From NCBI GenBank assembly GCA_036346355.1, contig CM070572.1:5897001-5961000 (forward strand): a DNA stretch of 64,000 bases. Reading direction: 5' to 3'. The DNA comes from Rhipidocladum racemiflorum (taxonomy: Eukaryota > Streptophyta > Magnoliopsida > Poales > Poaceae). This document shows positions 32,580 to 42,873 of this stretch, piece after piece. The notes under the pieces are model-generated. The model had not been told where the DNA came from, ran no database searches, and saw only the letters and a list, made by a program, of their open reading frames with translations. Position 1 is the first letter of the stretch. Every line of letters begins with the position of its first letter. The translations under genes and the position numbers were made by a program.

Positions 32580-34330
32580 AATTTATTCCCTGCCACCATT
32601 TGGAGGCCACATGGATAAAATTCCCTATGATTCAAAATACACTTGCCCACTGAATTTGCAAACTGGAATATGAAAACCTGACCATCAAAGCTTAATATCC
32701 TACGACTACACTAAATTAATATAGTAACATAACATATTGTAAGTTGTAAATATGAATAATTGCAAATAATAGACTAAAATGATATTCGATTATCACTGAA
32801 TACCAAACTACCACCCCACCAATGTAAACAACAAACCAAGAATCATATGTTCATGATTTCACATGACACACCATGGGCAAATTGATAATCATTTCACCAA
32901 AAGATATCTCATACAAGTACTGACAACATGATTCATATGATAGACAGCAAGTTCAAATGAGATACATCCATTTCTGTTTCAACATGATTCACATGGAATG
33001 TCTATGAGTAAATCATACTAGAACTGTTGAGTAATCAAGAAGAATAAATTGTCGGTGTTGATAACTTCTTGCCATATTCAGTCATTATATGCATGGCATA
33101 GCAACAGACTGCATATATTTGAGCACATGGCATTTTCCTTCCAATCTGTAAATCTAGAAGCTACTTGTTCCCCTTCTATGCAATTGATTGAGTTGCCCTG
33201 AATAAAAAAAGGATCATTGACCAGAGAAATGGATAAATTAGTTAAAATGAAAATAGTGCAAGCTCTGTAGAGGTCTAGATTCCGAATTTTAACAGGAGTT
33301 AATACATACAAATATAACATATTGTGAATTAGTATATTGTGAATTGTCATTCTAGTGTTGTTCTTTAAAATATCATCAACAAAGATCATAAATAACAACC
33401 AAAGCCAATCCATACACTCTAATAATAATCTGGTTCTCAGATTGCTCCCAAATGCGATTGCTTAACAACAGAATAAAGCATTCATATGAAAATAGTAGCT
33501 AATAGGAAATAGTAGCTGTCAACGGTTCATAGCAATGCTAGTACACATCCCATTTAACTACAACCACAAAATAACATTCATTCTAACCTACCACACAAAT
33601 ACAATATCAAGGCTTTACGCAACACAAACAACTTTAGAGAATTGAGCGCATATCAACAGGTCTGTATGTCAAGGCTTTACGCGACTAAATTGCAAACAAA
33701 TCAATTGGAGAACTAGTGATAGCAGATGGCTACTACTATGAACAGATTTTTAACACAAAAACCAGACATCTCAATTATTTATATTGGATAATATAAATAA
33801 AATTCATTGGAAGGAATACTTCTAAGCTGAAACTATTCCATTGGAAGGAGGCATATAGTCTAGAATACTTCCAAACTGAAACTATTCCAAGCTGAAACTA
33901 TTCATTAGCATTACAAGGAATACTTCCAAGCTGCAGCATTAGAAGGAATACTTCTAAGCTGAAACTATTCCAATCTGAAACTATTCATTAGCATTAGAAG
34001 GAATACTTCCACTAGGTGCTTGCCTAACAGATCACTCCGAACATTAGGGGCTTATTTAATTAGCTGGTTGTTACATGTTGCATTGAGCGGCAATCACCAT
34101 TTTCAGTAATTGGCTAAGAATGTTCCGGGACTAAAGTATATTACCTTGATGCGATTTGTCAAAAAGAGATCTCGCTTTATTGCTAAGAGGATATATACTT
34201 TTTTTGACTAAATAAACTAGTAGGAATCATATGAGAAGGAATTATCAGATCGAGTTGCATTAGCATCAAATCTCAATACTAATTCATGCCAAAACACAAA
34301 ATCAAACAGAGAAGAGGATTGCTATGATTC
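32580..34330. other. AT-rich interior of the PIF-type element
   Basis: No gene. 33830-34010 contains a short local repeat ('ggaatacttccaagctgaaactattc') in about five imperfect copies. Confidence 0.5.
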
Positions 34331-34627
34331 GAACCTGGTAGATGAGATGAGATGAGATGAGGAAATCAAAACACAAATCTCAAACCCTAGCTCCACCTTC
34401 ACCTCCAGATGATATCTGCAATAAACAAGATGAGATGAGGAATCCTACTGGGAGAAGGAGGAGACAAAGAAGAGGACTTCACCGGTGAGTTCTATCGCCG
34501 GAGTGGGAGGAGGAAGGGCACAGTCGGGAGGGAGGCGTGGTCGAGAAGGAGACGCCAAGCGACGCGAGCGGAGGAGCCGTCACGGGAGGAGTCGAGCAAC
34601 GCGAGCAGAGGTGCCGAGCGATGCGAG

Positions 34628-34632
34628 CGGAG
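34628..34632. repeat. Target-site duplication CGGAG (left)
   Basis: Exact match to 45764-45768 on the far side of the Copia-type element. Confidence 0.9.
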
Positions 34633-36083
34633 TGTAAGTACAACCTCCATTAGGTTGATCCATTAAGTTGGTTTTGGTGATTAATGACAAATCCTAATAG
34701 GAGACTAATGTTTAAGTAATTACTATTTTCGTCTCATCAAGGATGATTGGTGATCATTGACAAATCTACTTTTTAATGAGGCTAACATATTTATTGAGCT
34801 TATGTTTAGTAGCCTCACATTTGGATAGAAAATGGAAAACCCAAGGTATGTATTGTATCAATGTTCATTATTTTATTGCATACTTAGGATTTAAGTTGAA
34901 GTATGAATTTCTCCGTTGCTTTAACCAAAAATTGTGTATCATGTTTCCCAATCCATATATTTCATGGATGCACACATTTAGGGGGAGTTCACACTCTAAC
35001 TTAATGTTTCATTGCATTGATCTATTCCTCATTACAACATATAAATGATCAAGACATTGAAACTAGATCTTTGAGTATACATTTAACATGCATAGTTGTA
35101 GTATACTCATGGTATCATAGGATATGCTCCAAATAAATAAAATTGGATACGTGCATATTGATTCAAGATCAATTATATGTATGCACATATCTTTGTGGAG
35201 TTTATCTTATTTTTGATGGCTTAGAGTAACGATCATTTCCATACGTTCCACATATTATGGATCATTACTTTCCATCAACATGAGTATATGAAAACCTGTG
35301 TAGTTATTGTATACTCATATTAATTTAAATGAAGATTTAAATTGAGGTCGTTTATCTCTTAATAATCAAAGAACATTGCATCATGAGTTGATGGTGTTCT
35401 TGTGATCGATTAAGGATAATCGATAGTTCTTGAGTATAACGAAGCATTAGTTGCATCAATATACTTAAGACACAAATACAATTATTCATTTAAATTGATT
35501 TAGGTTGTGCTCAATCATTATGGAGGCATTCATTATGTGTTAATTGAGTGCAAAGATGATTGAGACAACTATGCATCTTGGACTAACTATTTTCATAAGT
35601 GATGATTGAGCCAGGTTAGGTCCAATGATGGTTAAGATAAAGAAACGGGACAAGGACGACATCATGAGGTGATGAACGTCAAGAGGAGATCCCGTTGAGA
35701 AGGAAAGAAAAGAATGTTCATCAAGAGAAGATGAACAAGATGTTGTGAGAGCCGGGTGATGATCCGGTGAGAGAGAAGTAGAGCTGTGTGACAATCTTGA
35801 AGAGAAGATGATCGTAAATCATGAGGACTTCAAGAGAGAGCGATGTGACAATCCAGGAAATGAGGTATGATTGAAGATCATAAAGGCCCCAAAGGGGATT
35901 GATCACGTGCGGCATCAAAGGTAACTAGATAGAGTGTCTTGTTATAGGCGTGCCGTACTATTAAGAGGGATGCAACGTGGATGATTTAGAAGTGTCTCTG
36001 TGCTCAAGTGTTATCTATCCTTAAATAGATGAGAGACACAATACACATCACGCATAATCGGGTTGTTTGTCTTTTTGTCTGGA

Positions 36084-36545
36084 TCGGTTGTTCCGATTGG
36101 GGATCGGATGTTCCGATCCATCGGTAAGTCCGGTGGTGTGTTGGTGAGAGTCTAGAATCTCTCTGTGAGGATCGGATGTTCCGATAAGTGTTAAACTCAA
36201 AAAGGGTGCTCTCTGGTCAAATCGGATGTTCCGATCGTGAAAATCGGAAGTTCCGATCAGTGTTTTTAGTTTGCAAGTGTGCTGATTTTTTGCCTGATCG
36301 GAAGTTCCGATGTAAGTTCCGATGTTGGATCGGAAGTTCCGATGTTGGATCGGAAGTTCCGATGTAGACTTAGAAACTTTTTGAAAGGTTTCTGTAAGGT
36401 GCCTCTCTGCCCAGATCGGAAGTTCCGATGCAAGTTCCGATGTATCGGAAGTTCCGATGTTAGTTCCGATGTGTTTATTGGATTGAGTTTGTTCTGGAGT
36501 TTTTGCCTGGTCGGAAGTTCCGATGTTGGGATCGGAAGTTCCGAT
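36084..36545. promoter_or_regulatory. Cluster of eleven 13-bp dyads TCGGA-N3-TCCGA in the LTR promoter
   Basis: Perfect copies start at 36104, 36172, 36222, 36244, 36298, 36330, 36350, 36416, 36445, 36511 and 36532, with a variant (TCGGTTGTTCCGA) at 36084 and several half sites AAGTTCCGAT between them. The spacer is TGT/ATG-type or AGT, while both arms stay fixed. The cluster ends about 55 bp before the TATA box, as expected for an upstream enhancer bound by a dimeric factor. The binding protein is unknown. Confidence 0.7.
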
Positions 36546-36598
36546 GTGTGTAAAACGGCTAGTTTTCTTGCTCCAACGGCTAGTGTTTGGGTGTGGGG

Positions 36599-36606
36599 TA
36601 TAAATA
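36599..36606 (+). promoter_or_regulatory. LTR TATA box
   Basis: TATAAATA in 'gtggggtataaataccccc'. The same box is at 44836-44843 in the 3' LTR. Transcription would start near 36630, giving R/U5 the last ~0.9 kb. Confidence 0.7.
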
Positions 36607-37529
36607 CCCCCCTTGGCCGGTTGGGAGATAGTGTTGGGGATCTTGTTGAAGGGCTAAACAAGAGGTTGAGCTAGTGGAGTAGAGAGAATACCTTGTGATG
36701 CATTTGTTGCTCCTTGGTCATCTCATGAGCTAGAGAGAGCTCTAAAACATGTGTTGTGATTAGGAGTGGATTGAGTGTTCCTCCTTGCTCCTTCTCCTTT
36801 GATCTTAGTGATCCCTCTTTGAGTGAGGTGTGGGAAGTGAGAGTTAGTGCTAAGAGTGTTAGATTGAGATACATCTTGAGCACTAGAGTTCATTTCCAAG
36901 ATCATCCATTTGTTGGATTTTTTACTCTTGGAGTTTGAAGACTCCTAGACGGCTAGGCGTCGCTCACGAGCAACCAACGAGTGTGGTGTGCCGTGAGAAG
37001 TTTGTTGAAGGTTCGATTTCACCTCCGAAAGGGAAGAAATCAAGAAGTGAAGCCACATCTCAAGTGCGACCAGAGATTGGCGAGGAATAGGGTTGGAAAA
37101 GACCCGGCTCAAGTGTGACCGAGCCTCCTCAACGAAGACGTAGGAACCTCCTTGGAGGAAGTCCGAACTTCGGTAAACAAATCATCGTGTCAATCCTTTA
37201 CTTTTGCTTATTGCTTTACTTTGCTATCTTGTATTGGATTGATCTATCTAGGGTTGATTATTTCTCTAGCTAGCTTTACCTCAAATTGTTGATACTTGCT
37301 TGTGCTAGCTTTGAGTAGAATTAATTTGTGTTTAGGCGTAATTAGTTTTGCAATTCTCTAGACTCTGTTCTAATCGGATATTCCGACCTCGTATCGGATA
37401 TTCCGATTAGACACCGGAACCTCCGACTCCATATCGAAAGTTCCGATCTCTTTTCCGCTGCTTTGTTTTAGAAAATTGTAAATCGCCTATTCACCCCCCC
37501 TCTAGGCGTCCTTCCTCGATCCTTTCAAT

Positions 37530-37541
37530 TGGTATCAGAGC
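37530..37541 (+). other. Primer-binding site (initiator Met tRNA)
   Basis: TGGTATCAGAGC, two bases after the LTR end, is complementary to the 3' end of initiator methionine tRNA, the usual Copia primer. Confidence 0.9.
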
Positions 37542-37587
37542 CACGGTCACTCTCATATTAGGCTTTACCGCTTAGAGAGTAAAAAGG

Positions 37588-39486
37588 ATGACGACTAGCG
37601 GATTAGTGCACTCTCACGATTCACTAATGCTTTATGGTTATAATTATGCTCATTGGAAATTATGCATGATTTCATTCTTTAAATCCATGAGCCCACAATT
37701 ATGGTGGATCGTAGATGTCGGCTTTTCTCTTCGTCTAAACGAAGTGGCTCCAACTAAAGGAGAAGAGAAATGCTTACATCTAGACGCTCAAGCTACTAAC
37801 GCTATTTTTAGTTCTGTGAGTGAAGAGATATTTGATGAGATATACAACCTCAAGAGTGCTCATGATATGTGGACAATGCTTCAAGACAAATATGATGTGT
37901 CCACATCATCAAATGAGGATTGGATGCAAGAACGGATGTCGGTTGATGATTCTTCAACCTCTACATCAAGTGATGAAGAACCGACATCACCATCTACCTC
38001 CTCTTCCGCCCCAAGCAATGACAACACTCCCATTTGCCTCATGGCAAAGGAGAAGAAGGTATCACACATATCCAAATCTCTAAATGTAGATGATTTTGGT
38101 AAGAGTGATGATGATAGTGATACCGATTATGATAATAGGTTTGGTGATATTAGAGAAATATCACTACCTAAAATGCTTGCCTTGCTCGATACAATAGAGA
38201 AACAAGAGGACACTCTCGAGAGGCAAGAAGATTTGCTTATCTTTGAAAAAGAAAGAAATCTTGAACTTGAGAGTGCTCTTGCTAAAGAAAAGGTGAAAAA
38301 TGAATCTCTTGAGAAGGAGAAAACTAAATACAAAATTTTGAAGTTGAAGCATGACTCACTTCAAAAGGATTATGATGGCCTTAAGGAAAATCATGAAAAG
38401 ATCCTTCTCAAGGAATTCACTATGCCTAGAGTAAACATTAGTATTCAATGTGATTTAGTTGATGAAATGCCTTGCTCAAATGTCATTCCTTGCATTTCAT
38501 CCAAAATTGATATGTCTACTTCTAGCATTGATATGCCCTCATGCTCTAATGATATTGCTTCAAGTTCCTCTATGTTGTTAGATACTAATCTTGTAGAGGA
38601 AAACAATGAGCTCAAGAAACAAGTCACAAAGCTGGAAAGTGACTTGGAGAAGTGCTACAAGGGCAAAGCCATCCTCGACAAGATCTTGAGCGAGCCTCGG
38701 GTGCCTCAAGATAGAAGAGGACTTGGCTACATCTCCAAGAGGGAGAAGAACAAGCCAAAGCACCATGGAAAACTCTCGAAGATCAAGAGGTGCTTTGGAT
38801 GCAACAAGAAGGGTCACCTTGCCTCGGTGTGCTCTAATCAAGTTAATGGCACGGGAACGTCATCAAAGATGAGGCTTGACGGCAAGAAGCAACACCGTAA
38901 GAGGATAAGAAGAAGTCGAACTCGAATTTGCTTCAATTGTCGGCAAAAGGGGCATATCGGTAAGGATTGTCCCAAAGGTATAATCCCTAAGCCTACTATT
39001 CATTATAATGATTATTTGCTTAGGAAGGACAAGAATGGTAATGTAATTGCCAAGCTTGTCAAGTCCCCTATGCCCGCCAAAAATGATGTTATTCATTTGC
39101 ATAGGAAGAGTAAATCTAGAAATGGATTTGAAAAAATTGTTAGGACTCCTAAGCCAACCCAAAGCAATTCAAATAAATTGCTTAGGAGAGATAACAATAA
39201 CAAATCATTTGCTAGATATACTAGATCCTCTAAGCCTTCTCACTTTAATGGTTATCATTTGCTTAGAAAGGATCAAACTAGAAATAGAGTTGCTAAATAT
39301 GTTTGTCCTCCTAAGCGTTCACTACTCAATGACAATTATATGCTTAGTAGGAATAAATATTGCAAACCTATTCCTAGAAATTTTAGTCATTCCTTTAATG
39401 CTAAAGTTAGGGCCATTTGGGTTCCTAAATCCATTGTGACTAATATTGTTGGACCCAACAAGGATTGGGTACCAAAAACCACCTAA
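37588..39486 (+). CDS. Copia gag polyprotein with two zinc knuckles (632 aa)
   Basis: Intact ORF starting 46 bp after the PBS (MTTSGLVHSHDSL). The N-terminal gag part includes YNYAHWKLCMISFFKSM and FDEIYNLKSAHDMWTMLQDK (UBN2-like). It passes abruptly at about residue 110 into an acidic Ser-rich region, suggesting part of the usual gag core is deleted. Residues about 195-280 and 345-375 are Lys/Glu-rich coiled coils. CCHC knuckles are CFGCNKKGHLASVC (from residue 402) and CFNCRQKGHIGKDC (448). From about 465 to 605 there are five basic repeats of about 27 residues (for example YLLRKDKNGNVIAKLV, KLLRRDNNNKSFARY, HLLRKDQTRNRVAKY). It ends IWVPKS...DWVPKTT. The role is an RNA-binding structural protein of virus-like particles, here possibly shared with autonomous relatives. 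No pol follows. Confidence 0.88.
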   Translation: MTTSGLVHSHDSLMLYGYNYAHWKLCMISFFKSMSPQLWWIVDVGFSLRLNEVAPTKGEEKCLHLDAQATNAIFSSVSEEIFDEIYNLKSAHDMWTMLQDKYDVSTSSNEDWMQERMSVDDSSTSTSSDEEPTSPSTSSSAPSNDNTPICLMAKEKKVSHISKSLNVDDFGKSDDDSDTDYDNRFGDIREISLPKMLALLDTIEKQEDTLERQEDLLIFEKERNLELESALAKEKVKNESLEKEKTKYKILKLKHDSLQKDYDGLKENHEKILLKEFTMPRVNISIQCDLVDEMPCSNVIPCISSKIDMSTSSIDMPSCSNDIASSSSMLLDTNLVEENNELKKQVTKLESDLEKCYKGKAILDKILSEPRVPQDRRGLGYISKREKNKPKHHGKLSKIKRCFGCNKKGHLASVCSNQVNGTGTSSKMRLDGKKQHRKRIRRSRTRICFNCRQKGHIGKDCPKGIIPKPTIHYNDYLLRKDKNGNVIAKLVKSPMPAKNDVIHLHRKSKSRNGFEKIVRTPKPTQSNSNKLLRRDNNNKSFARYTRSSKPSHFNGYHLLRKDQTRNRVAKYVCPPKRSLLNDNYMLSRNKYCKPIPRNFSHSFNAKVRAIWVPKSIVTNIVGPNKDWVPKTT

Positions 39487-42400
39487 AAGGTTTTTAGGCA
39501 ATATGAGATGGATTGGACGCTTGGTCTCGTGAAGCAAATGAAGACTTCATCATTTACACATGGTGCCAAGCATGAGGAAGATCATTCTATTATCATGAGC
39601 CAATGCCATCTCGGTAACTTGCAACTTAAATTGATTATTTTATTGCTTCTAGCCTTGTGTAGGTTTAGATGCATTAGTTCATGAAAATCAATTTAATTGC
39701 TTGTTGATTGTACCTTGCTCATGCTTCTTACTTGTGCTTTAATTGTAATCTTGAGCAAGTTAGAAGTGGCACATTTAGGGGGAGTGCTAATCCATAATCA
39801 TGTGTATCACATCCCTACGTGTGCCCATATTTATTATAAGTGCTTATATATTTTCCAAAATCAACCTTTTAGCCAAAACTCAAAATTTGCTAATCTATTA
39901 GTAATCTTTTGAAAAACTAGTTGAGAAATGTATACAAATGCTTTCAAAATGTTTTTCAAAGGTTTTTGCTTCACAAAATCTATTGTGAAAAGAAAATGAG
40001 ATTTATACCAAAAACCTAGATAGAAGTATCTTGTTTTGGATTTAAATGTATAATTTTCATAGAGTTAAAAGTAAAAAAGATTTTGGAAATAATTTCAATA
40101 CAAAAATCCTTGAGTTGGTCATTCTTAACATCTTTCGTGTTCAAAAGATTTTCAAAAGACCAACCTAGCAAAAGATGTTTGTTTTTGAAATTTGCCAAAA
40201 ATCCTAGTTTGACCTATATTTGTCAAAATATTGCACTTAGTGAGTTTCACCATATGGACTAGATCTTGTGCCATATCTTAGTTCAAAAGTGGTATTCCAA
40301 ACTCATACACAAAAGTTCAATCTCTAAATCTTATCTCATTCTCTTAAATTGGATTTGATCTTTTGTGTTGTTGAGTATTTGATTTATTGGATTTTCATTT
40401 GGTTCTTCAAAAGAACCCTCTTTGGACAAAAAGCAAAAATTATGTTTTAATTGACCCAAATTTGCAAAAAGCTTTGTAAAAATATTATACTATGTATTTC
40501 AAATGTTTTACAAGCTCCCAAAATGAAAATTCCTTTTATGGAAATTAATTTGGCCAAAACAATTGTGCTTAACTCCAAAATCGCCTATTATTGAATTTTT
40601 GGCATTCAAATTGGATTTCATTGGTTTATAAATTGTCATGGCTTCAAAATGTATTTTGAATCCTTTAAGCCACGAGGGTTCAATTGTTGGTGAAATTCAA
40701 GTTGAAGTTGCACATTGAGGGTTTTCTGAAATTTGTTTTCATCTTTGTACCTCAAAGCGCATTTTACCAAAATAAGCTATAAGAAAATACTTTATAAACA
40801 AAATTTATCCTAAAAACGTTTCAAATCGTCCAAAGTTAGTTCCCTGATGATTTCAATTCATTTGGACTTCATTTGCAAAATTCTTGACAAATTTGCAAAA
40901 AGTGGACCGAACTTTGAGTTTCAATCGGCTGAAAAATTCAACTCATCGGAACATCCGATTTTAAATCGGAAGATCCGATATTCTGGAGTTTAGTGCACAT
41001 CGGAATATCCGATCCATATATCGGAATATCCGATCTGTGTACAGCCTGATTGTATAATTTCTTTCGAATTTGGCTTTGGGATATCTTTTATTTGGTACTT
41101 CCTTTTTCAAGAATTCCTTTTAAGAAAGATTCTTGTATTCTCAAAGTATCTTTGTGCAAAAATTCAAAAGTTTTGCATTTTATATGAAAGTGTTTTCAAA
41201 TGGTATCAGTTTTGAGTATTCAATTGATTTCAAAAGTGGTATTCACTTGATCTTATAGCTAGACAAAACTTGTGCAATTCAAATGCAAAATAGCTCCATG
41301 ATTCATTTATTGAATATCTTGTGGAGCTCATTTATGTCAAGTTTTGGGCACTTAAATGCTTCCAAGTGTTATCCTCAATTGTTTAACTCTAAGTTTTCAA
41401 GTTGTTCTCTGATACCTTTGGTTTTGCTTTGATCTCTTGTTTTTGATAAAATCTTGGTGATTTCAAAAATCAAATTCAAACTAAGGGGATTTGATCTTTA
41501 CAAAGGTTTATTTTCACCCCTCATGATTTTATTTGTAAAGCTCTTTTGTCTTCTCTAAATCTGTGTTGTTTAGGATTTCAAAAGGCAAAACCTTACAACT
41601 TTTATTTTCATGCTCTAGTTTTGTGTTTGCAATTGCTTTGATACCCTTAAATGCTTAATTGCTCTGATACTCATCGATTCAATCGATCATTTTTTAATTG
41701 GTATCAATATCTATGTGATTTGATCCAACAAGTAGTATCAAGAGAGTGTTATTCATTTATTGTGGTTACTAGTGGTATAATTGGATACCTGTCTTCTCAA
41801 CTTGTGATGTCATTGAGGTTATTGTTCATTCCTACAAATGACATCCTCGATTATTTGAATTCTTTCAAAGTGGTATCGATGAATTTAAAATCCTCCTACA
41901 AGTGGTATTTTGATTGCCTCTTGTAGCCTCTACCTTGATACCCAAATTCTTTTGAGTTGGATTCTTCATAAGCTGATGCATTGTAAGTTCAATCGCTTAA
42001 GAACTCTCTGTGTGAGGTTCTTTATGATTTGAAATACATAAAAAGGAGAAATTTCATTTGAGCATTATTCTTTATGAATAATTCTTTATGCTCGTTCTTG
42101 AATGAAGATTTTCAAGCAAAACCCTTAAGATAGATTTTAAAATTGGTATCTCATTTCTCAAGTGGTATTTGTGTTGGGTTTCTCGCTTAACCCTATTAGG
42201 CAAAATTATAGATTCTACAAGAGAATCATGGTGTTTATCGTAAAGCCTAATAAAATGAAGTGATTTATTTGAATTAGTTTCAAATAACCCTTGTGATACC
42301 TACATTTGCACTTTAAGTTTAAATCCTTTCAATTGGTACTTGAGCTTAAATTCCTTCAATTGGTTTCAATTAGTATCCAAACTCAAAATATGGTCTCCTT

Positions 42401-42859
42401 TCAAGTGTTTGCTCTTCTTGACCATATTTCAAAATTTTTGCCAAACTTGTTTCCTTTGCCTTGCATTTGGTTTCAAGCCATCATTTGGTATTTTGTCATT
42501 TAATTGGTATAAAGCCACAAAATTTACCACAAGTGGTGTTATTGAAACCCTCCTTCATGCTTAATTTATTCAATACCAAAAGGGGGAGATTGTAAGTTCA
42601 AGCTTATGAAATTCAAGTCTCTCTTCCTCACATTATTTTAAGTTGGATATTCATTTGCTTTTGGTGCTTATTGACAAAAAGGGGGAGAATTATGTGAGCT
42701 TTCCTCAATTGCCTTGCACATGTGTTTATATCTCATGCGTCTTCATATGCATCATGTGCATAGCATGCCATGGTATGGATATAAAATGTTTAATATTTGT
42801 TCTATATTGATATATATCCATTAGTGCAATTGTGGAAAAAGGTTTTGTCATCAATCACC
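39487..42859. other. Non-coding 3' internal region of gag-only element
   Basis: AT-rich and without pol domains in any frame. It contains about eleven TGGTAT words (40290-42510), CTCTGATAC words resembling the complement of the primer site (41405, 41660), four more TCGGA-N3-TCCGA dyads (40945-41036) and purine tracts 'agggggag' at 39778, 42587 and 42679. The copy at 42580-42605 is followed by TGTAAGTTCAAGC, resembling an LTR start. Confidence 0.7.
40945..41036. promoter_or_regulatory. Internal cluster of TCGGA-N3-TCCGA dyads
   Basis: Four copies with spacers ACA, AGA, ATA and ATA, different from the LTR spacers but with identical arms. Function unknown. Confidence 0.55.
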
Positions 42860-42873
42860 AAAAAGGGGGAGAT
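42860..42873 (+). other. Polypurine tract of gag-only element
   Basis: AAAAAGGGGGAGAT immediately before the 3' LTR, the expected plus-strand primer. Confidence 0.85.

Larger units (their letters stand above)
34633..37527 (+). repeat. 5' LTR of gag-only element (2895 bp)
   Basis: Begins TGTAAGTACAACCTCC and ends CTCGATCCTTTCA. It contains eleven TCGGA-N3-TCCGA dyads (36104-36544), a TATA box (36599-36606) and two further dyads near 37375-37410. The ORFs of 60-193 codons in it recur in the other LTR and are not genes. Confidence 0.95.

Noticed and set aside
36266..36674. ~131-codon frames with SSDV/SELPI repeats in the LTR (also 44317-44911)
   Set aside because: They are translations of the TCGGAAGTTCCGAT dyad array, occur on both strands and are duplicated in both LTRs. 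The signal is at the DNA level.
36723..36938. Small ORFs near the LTR transcription start
   Set aside because: Present in both LTRs on both strands, with no start context or homology to support them. They lie in the R/U5 region.
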